The notes under the pieces: generated by a model
Seen by the model: only the letters and a program-made list of their open reading frames with translations
What the model was told of the DNA's origin: nothing
The model's database searches: none
Program-made: the position numbers and the translations under genes
Source: CAJQQK01 sp963696075
Lineage (GTDB): Bacteria; Pseudomonadota; Alphaproteobacteria; Rhizobiales; Hyphomicrobiaceae
Assembly (NCBI GenBank): GCA_963696075.1
Contig: CAVOJD010000008.1
Location: forward strand, 372,001 to 436,000
DNA: 64,000 nucleotides
Reading direction: 5' to 3'
In this document: positions 60,449-64,000 of the stretch, in pieces
Position numbering within the stretch: the first letter of the stretch is position 1
Layout of the letters: every line of letters starts with the position of its first letter

Positions 60449-61708
60449 ATGAGCGAACGAGACGCCCGATCCAGACGTTTTGACGTCATCATCGCCGGCG
60501 CCGGGCCGACGGGGCAGGCGATGGCGCTCGCTCTGGCGCATTTGCTCGAAGACGATGTCGCAATCGCCCTTGTCGAACGCGCCCCGCCCCCGAATGCCGC
60601 GGTCACAGCCGCACCGAACACCGCCGACCCGCGCGCCTGGGCACTGTCGGCTGCCTCGGTTCGTTTCCTCGACGCGCTTGGGATCTGGCCCGGCCTCGCA
60701 CCACTGGCAGAGCCGGTGACTGAGATCGACATCACCGATTCGAGCCTTGAAGCAGGTATCCGCCCGGTCCTTCTTCACTACGAAAACACCACCGACGCCG
60801 GCGAGCCCGCCGCCTGGATTTGTCCCAACCAGGCTCTGCTGGCCGCCTTCACCACCGCTGTGTCCAGCCGCCCTGGGGGCGTCATCACAACCATCCATGA
60901 TGCAGCCATCGACGGCTTGGGCAAGGCCATGGCTGGCCGCCGGATCACGATGGCGGACGGCAGCAGCCTTGAGGCGGATCTCATCATCGCCGCCGATGGC
61001 CGCCAATCGACCCTGCGCCGCCTGGCCGGCATCAAGACGGTCCGCGCCGATGCGCACCAACGCGCGATCGTCACCACCGTCAGCCTCGAGCGCCCGCATG
61101 GCGGTAAGGCCGTCCAGCACTTCCTGCCCGGCGGACCCTTCGCCATTCTGCCACTGCCCGGTCAGCGCGCCTGCATCACGTGGTCAGAGTCGCAGCAAAT
61201 CGCCGAGGCCATTATGGCCGGCAGCGACGCAGCCTTCGCCGACGAGGTCCAGCGCCGTTTTGGCGGCCGGCTTGGCCGCGTAACGGTCGAAGGCCCCCGC
61301 GCCTCGTTCCCCCTTTCAACCGAAATGGCCCGCAGCTTCATTGCCCCAGGCGTTGCCCTCATCGGCGATGCCGCCCACGCCGTCCACCCCATCGCCGGTC
61401 AGGGTTTGAACCTCGCCTTCCGCGATTGCGCAGCCTTGGCCGAGTGCCTCGCCGAATGCGCCCGCGAAGGTCTGCCGTTCGACGATCCATCGGCCCTGGA
61501 GCGCTATCAGCGGTGGCGCCGCTTCGACGCGACCCTCTCAGCCGCCGCCTTCGATACCCTCAACCGCGTTTTCTCGAACGATGTCGCCTTGTTCCGCTCC
61601 GCCCGCGAAGTCGGCCTTGGGCTTGTCGACCGCTCCGAAACCCTCAAACAGGCGTTCGTCAACGAGGCCGCCGGACTTTCAGGTGACCTTCCTGTCCTGA
61701 TGCGCTAG
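60449..61708 (+). CDS. UbiH/UbiF/COQ6-family FAD-dependent hydroxylase
   Basis: 419 residues from the ATG at 60449. FAD site DVIIAGAGPTGQAMALALAHLL near 12-33; the ADGRQSTLRRLAGIKT segment (DG motif) near 200-215. The second FAD site APGVALIGDAAHAVHPIAGQGLNLAFRDCAALAE (GD motif) carries the family signature. It belongs to the ubiquinone-ring hydroxylases (UbiH, UbiF, UbiL); which carbon it attacks is not decidable from sequence. It converges on no neighbour and is followed by an MFS gene 89 nt later. Confidence 0.92.
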   Translation: MSERDARSRRFDVIIAGAGPTGQAMALALAHLLEDDVAIALVERAPPPNAAVTAAPNTADPRAWALSAASVRFLDALGIWPGLAPLAEPVTEIDITDSSLEAGIRPVLLHYENTTDAGEPAAWICPNQALLAAFTTAVSSRPGGVITTIHDAAIDGLGKAMAGRRITMADGSSLEADLIIAADGRQSTLRRLAGIKTVRADAHQRAIVTTVSLERPHGGKAVQHFLPGGPFAILPLPGQRACITWSESQQIAEAIMAGSDAAFADEVQRRFGGRLGRVTVEGPRASFPLSTEMARSFIAPGVALIGDAAHAVHPIAGQGLNLAFRDCAALAECLAECAREGLPFDDPSALERYQRWRRFDATLSAAAFDTLNRVFSNDVALFRSAREVGLGLVDRSETLKQAFVNEAAGLSGDLPVLMR

Positions 61709-61797
61709 TCACCTTCAGCGCGAAGCCCTGGAGAGTCATCGGCGGGCGCAGGTACTCGTTCCCCACCGATCTTCTCGTCCTGGCCCAGGCGCGCGCA

Positions 61798-63039
61798 ATG
61801 AAAGTCGTCTCATTCATTCGGGAGAACGCGCGATGGCTCGGTGCCGGCGTCTTGATGACGGCGTCTTCGAGCTTCGGCCAGACCTACTTCATTGCGCTTT
61901 CGGCAGCCCAACTCCAGGCCACGTTCGGCCTCTCCCACGGCGGCTGGGGAACGCTCTACACCGCCGGCACGCTGATGTCGGCGATCGTCCTGACCCAGGT
62001 CGGCCCCCTTGCGGATCGCTTCAAGGTTCGCACACTCGCGCTCGTCACTATCGCAGTCTTCACGCTGTTTTGCCTGGCAATGGCGGCCGTTGGCCATTGG
62101 CTGATGCTGGTCTTCGTCATATTCGGCCTGCGCCTGTGTGGTCAGGGCATGATGAGCCATCTGGCACTGACCGCTATGGGCCGCTGGTTCCGCGGCAACC
62201 GAGGCCGCGCCGTCGCCGTTGCCTCCTTTGGCTTTTCGCTCGGCGAAGGCTTGCTGCCGTTGACGTTCGTCCTTCTCAGCGGCGCCATTGGCTGGCGCGC
62301 TGGCTGGGTCGTAGCCGCCGCCACGCTCGTCTTCTTTGTCGCCCCCTTGCTGGCCCTCCTTTTGCGGTATGAACGCTCGCCGCAGTCGATGAGCGAGTCG
62401 CACCACAGCGTCGGCCTCGGCGGCCGCCATTGGACGCGGCGTGAAGCCATGCGTCATTGGTTGTTCTGGGCCATGACGCCGGGCCTGTTGGCACCTTCAT
62501 TCATGACGACGTCATTGTTCTTCCACCAGGTCCACCTGGTCGACGTCAAAGGTTGGCCGCTGGCGAGCTATGTCGCGACATACCCGCTTTATTCGGTGAT
62601 GGTCTTCGCGGCCAACTATGCCGCGGGCTCCATTGCGGACCGCTTTGGCGCCGCTCGCCTGTTGCCCGCTTATCTGCTCCCGATGGGTTGTGGCTTCTTC
62701 GTGATGGCAATCGCCGAAAGCTTTTGGCTCGGCCCATTGGCGCTTGTCCTGTGCGCCGTCACCCAGGGTGCATCGCAGGCCATGATCGGCTCGATCTGGC
62801 CCGAATACTTCGGCACCCGCCATCTCGGCGCGATCCGTGCTTTTGCGATTGCGGCAACAGTGTTTTCGACGGCCGCTGGCCCTGGAATTACCGGTCTTCT
62901 GATTGACGCCGGCTTGCCCTTCGAGACACAGTGTTTGTGGATGAGCGCCTACGTTCTGGTTGTCAGTGTATTTTTCATTGGCGTCTCGCGCGCCGCCCAT
63001 CGCGAAAAGTACGGCACAGGCACCGTTAGTACACACTAG
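61798..63039 (+). CDS. Major facilitator superfamily transporter
   Basis: 413 residues with about 12 membrane helices and a conserved loop 2-3 motif, GPLADRFKVRTLALV (GxLxDRxxxR/K type), repeated in the second half as AGSIADRFGAARLLPAYL. The middle loop is short and contains HSVGLGGRHWTRREAMRHWLF. The pattern is of the nitrate/oxalate-type or general solute MFS; substrate unknown. A TetR-like regulator follows in the same direction after 235 nt and could control it. Confidence 0.88.
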   Translation: MKVVSFIRENARWLGAGVLMTASSSFGQTYFIALSAAQLQATFGLSHGGWGTLYTAGTLMSAIVLTQVGPLADRFKVRTLALVTIAVFTLFCLAMAAVGHWLMLVFVIFGLRLCGQGMMSHLALTAMGRWFRGNRGRAVAVASFGFSLGEGLLPLTFVLLSGAIGWRAGWVVAAATLVFFVAPLLALLLRYERSPQSMSESHHSVGLGGRHWTRREAMRHWLFWAMTPGLLAPSFMTTSLFFHQVHLVDVKGWPLASYVATYPLYSVMVFAANYAAGSIADRFGAARLLPAYLLPMGCGFFVMAIAESFWLGPLALVLCAVTQGASQAMIGSIWPEYFGTRHLGAIRAFAIAATVFSTAAGPGITGLLIDAGLPFETQCLWMSAYVLVVSVFFIGVSRAAHREKYGTGTVSTH

Positions 63040-63274
63040 AAAAATTAGAGGCTTGCTGATCATCCGTGGTCAGCATTAAAATTTTCGAACCACACCAAAG
63101 ACTTACAAGAATCATAAGTGGTGCAGTCATATTGAGACGATGTGGGGCCGTCCGTATTGCGACGATCCCGCAACGGACCCCAACGGCAATGAATTCAGCC
63201 ACGAGGTTCATTGAACTAGGGACTCCGCGCATTTGCCAATCGGCACCCTGCCCCGCCTAACAAAAGAGAAAAAA

Positions 63275-63865
63275 ATGAACGAACCCAAATTCAGGGACCA
63301 CGTAAAAAACAAGGTCATTGAGGTTTCGCGAAACCTGCTCCGTGACAGCGGTCTGGCCGGGCTGCAGGCCCGCAAGATTGCCGATGCGTCTGGCTGCTCG
63401 GTCGGCACCATCTACAATCTCTACGGCAACCTCGACACCGTCATCATCGTCACCAACACCGGCACGCTCAGCGACCTGCGCGAAGCGCTGGTCAAGGTTG
63501 CCGCTTCAAGCGACAGCCTGGCTGAGCGCCTCGAAGCCCTTGCGATCGCCTATCTTGACTTCGCCGTCGAACGTAACAACGAGTGGCGCGCGGTGTTCGA
63601 GCATCGTTTCGCCGATAAGACCGTCGTCCCCGACTGGTATCGCGAAACCCAGACGGAACTCTTCGCAATTTTGGAGAAAATCCTTGGGCCCGCGCTCGCC
63701 GATCCCGTCGAACGCCAGGAAGCCGCCCGCGCACTGTTCGCAGCCGTCCACGGTATTGTCGCGCTGGCGCTGGACGAAAAGCTCCGCGAGTTCGACCGCG
63801 CGGCCACCGAGCGCCAAATCCTCTTTGTCGTGACCACCATCGCCCGAGGCCTGGAGGGGCGCTGA
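63275..63865 (+). CDS. TetR-family transcriptional regulator
   Basis: 196 residues from the ATG at 63275, with AAGAGAA upstream. The N-terminal helix-turn-helix is DSGLAGLQARKIADASGCSVGTIYNLYGNLDTVI near residues 25-58, followed by a helical ligand domain with LAERLEALAIAYLDFAVERNNEWRAVF and EAARALFAAVHGIVALALDEKL. The latter resembles the TetR_C_33-type domain. Likely target: its own or the adjacent MFS gene. Upstream is an AT-rich gap without clear palindromic operator. Confidence 0.9.
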   Translation: MNEPKFRDHVKNKVIEVSRNLLRDSGLAGLQARKIADASGCSVGTIYNLYGNLDTVIIVTNTGTLSDLREALVKVAASSDSLAERLEALAIAYLDFAVERNNEWRAVFEHRFADKTVVPDWYRETQTELFAILEKILGPALADPVERQEAARALFAAVHGIVALALDEKLREFDRAATERQILFVVTTIARGLEGR

Positions 63866-63894
63866 AACGCCACGGTAGGCCTCGCGCTCTTGAC

Positions 63895-64000
63895 TTAGGT
63901 GTGACTGGTCGGCGTATCGGGCTGGCTGAGCGCCGTCACGATCTTCGCAAGATCTTCGATAAAGCGGCCACGGTCGGCTTCCGGCAAGACGGAAAGCACC
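63895..64000 (-). CDS. C-terminus of a protein entering from the right edge, possibly MarR-like
   Basis: The minus strand from the window edge reads VLSVLPEADRGRFIEDLAKIVTALSQPDTPTSHT and stops at 63895. The helix LPEADRGRFIEDLAKIVTAL fits the last helix of a MarR-type regulator, but 34 residues are too few for a firm call. Confidence 0.45.
   Translation of the reverse strand, partial: VLSVLPEADRGRFIEDLAKIVTALSQPDTPTSHT

Overview
This window is a high-GC alphaproteobacterial chromosome segment that spans the replication origin and the chromosome-partitioning region. Gene content and order point to the Hyphomicrobiales (Rhizobiales) or a close relative. The signs are the block Smr–MltA–Tim44–FxsA–SecB–DnaQ–CoaE–Maf–PpsR–[oriC]–HemE–HemJ–Rho–MnmE–MnmG–RsmG–ParA–ParB, then HolA–LptE–LeuS on the opposite strand, plus small families typical of that group (DUF2865, DUF2794, IalB-like, DUF1223). 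No tRNA, rRNA, CRISPR array, prophage or insertion sequence was recognised. I cannot name the genus.

Layout. 1-5955: sdhA (cut by the window edge), sdhD and sdhC, an FAD oxidoreductase, and two genes of ethylmalonyl-CoA-pathway type (mesaconyl-CoA hydratase and an Mcl2-like thioesterase/lyase), all on minus. 6140-9833: a pyridoxal-kinase/DUF429 fusion, then ccmG, ccmB and ccmA without ccmC or ccmD. 10270-24144: acnA and a mixed set of housekeeping and envelope genes. 24111-28523: the conserved left flank of the origin. 29384-29855: the origin itself, a gene-free region with degenerate DnaA boxes and nested inverted repeats. 29856-39804: hemE to parB. 40278-43707: genes set between parB and holA (hisE, coaA, an AT-hook/HTH protein, a PfkB kinase). 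43812-48244: holA, lptE, leuS. 48411-56835: yggS, a membrane protein, a Tubby/LURP-like protein, a sugar dehydrogenase, ffh, two GNATs, rpsP, rimM. 56846-64000: a VOC protein, amtB-glnK, tesB, a UbiH-like hydroxylase, an MFS transporter, a TetR regulator and the tail of another gene.

Partitioning system. Besides parA and parB I find five ParB-binding (parS) palindromes built on GTTTCACGTGAAAC, at 32947, 32988, 33675, 35192 and 49885. Four lie 3-6 kb from the origin. The first is embedded in the hairpin of the rho-gene terminator, and a second terminator follows the second site.

Frameshifts. Five genes (mcl2-like, hisE, the LURP-like gene, ffh, a GNAT) are each broken by what reads as exactly one extra base, and a sixth (amtB) appears to lose its normal stop the same way. 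ffh is normally essential, and all six intervals have length 3n+1. I therefore read these as consensus-sequence insertion errors rather than real pseudogenes. Anyone using this sequence should re-check those positions first.

I found no convincing undescribed multi-gene system. The best leads are the parS-in-terminator arrangement, the kinase/DUF429 fusion, the AT-hook protein beside parB, and structured leaders of ffh and acnA.
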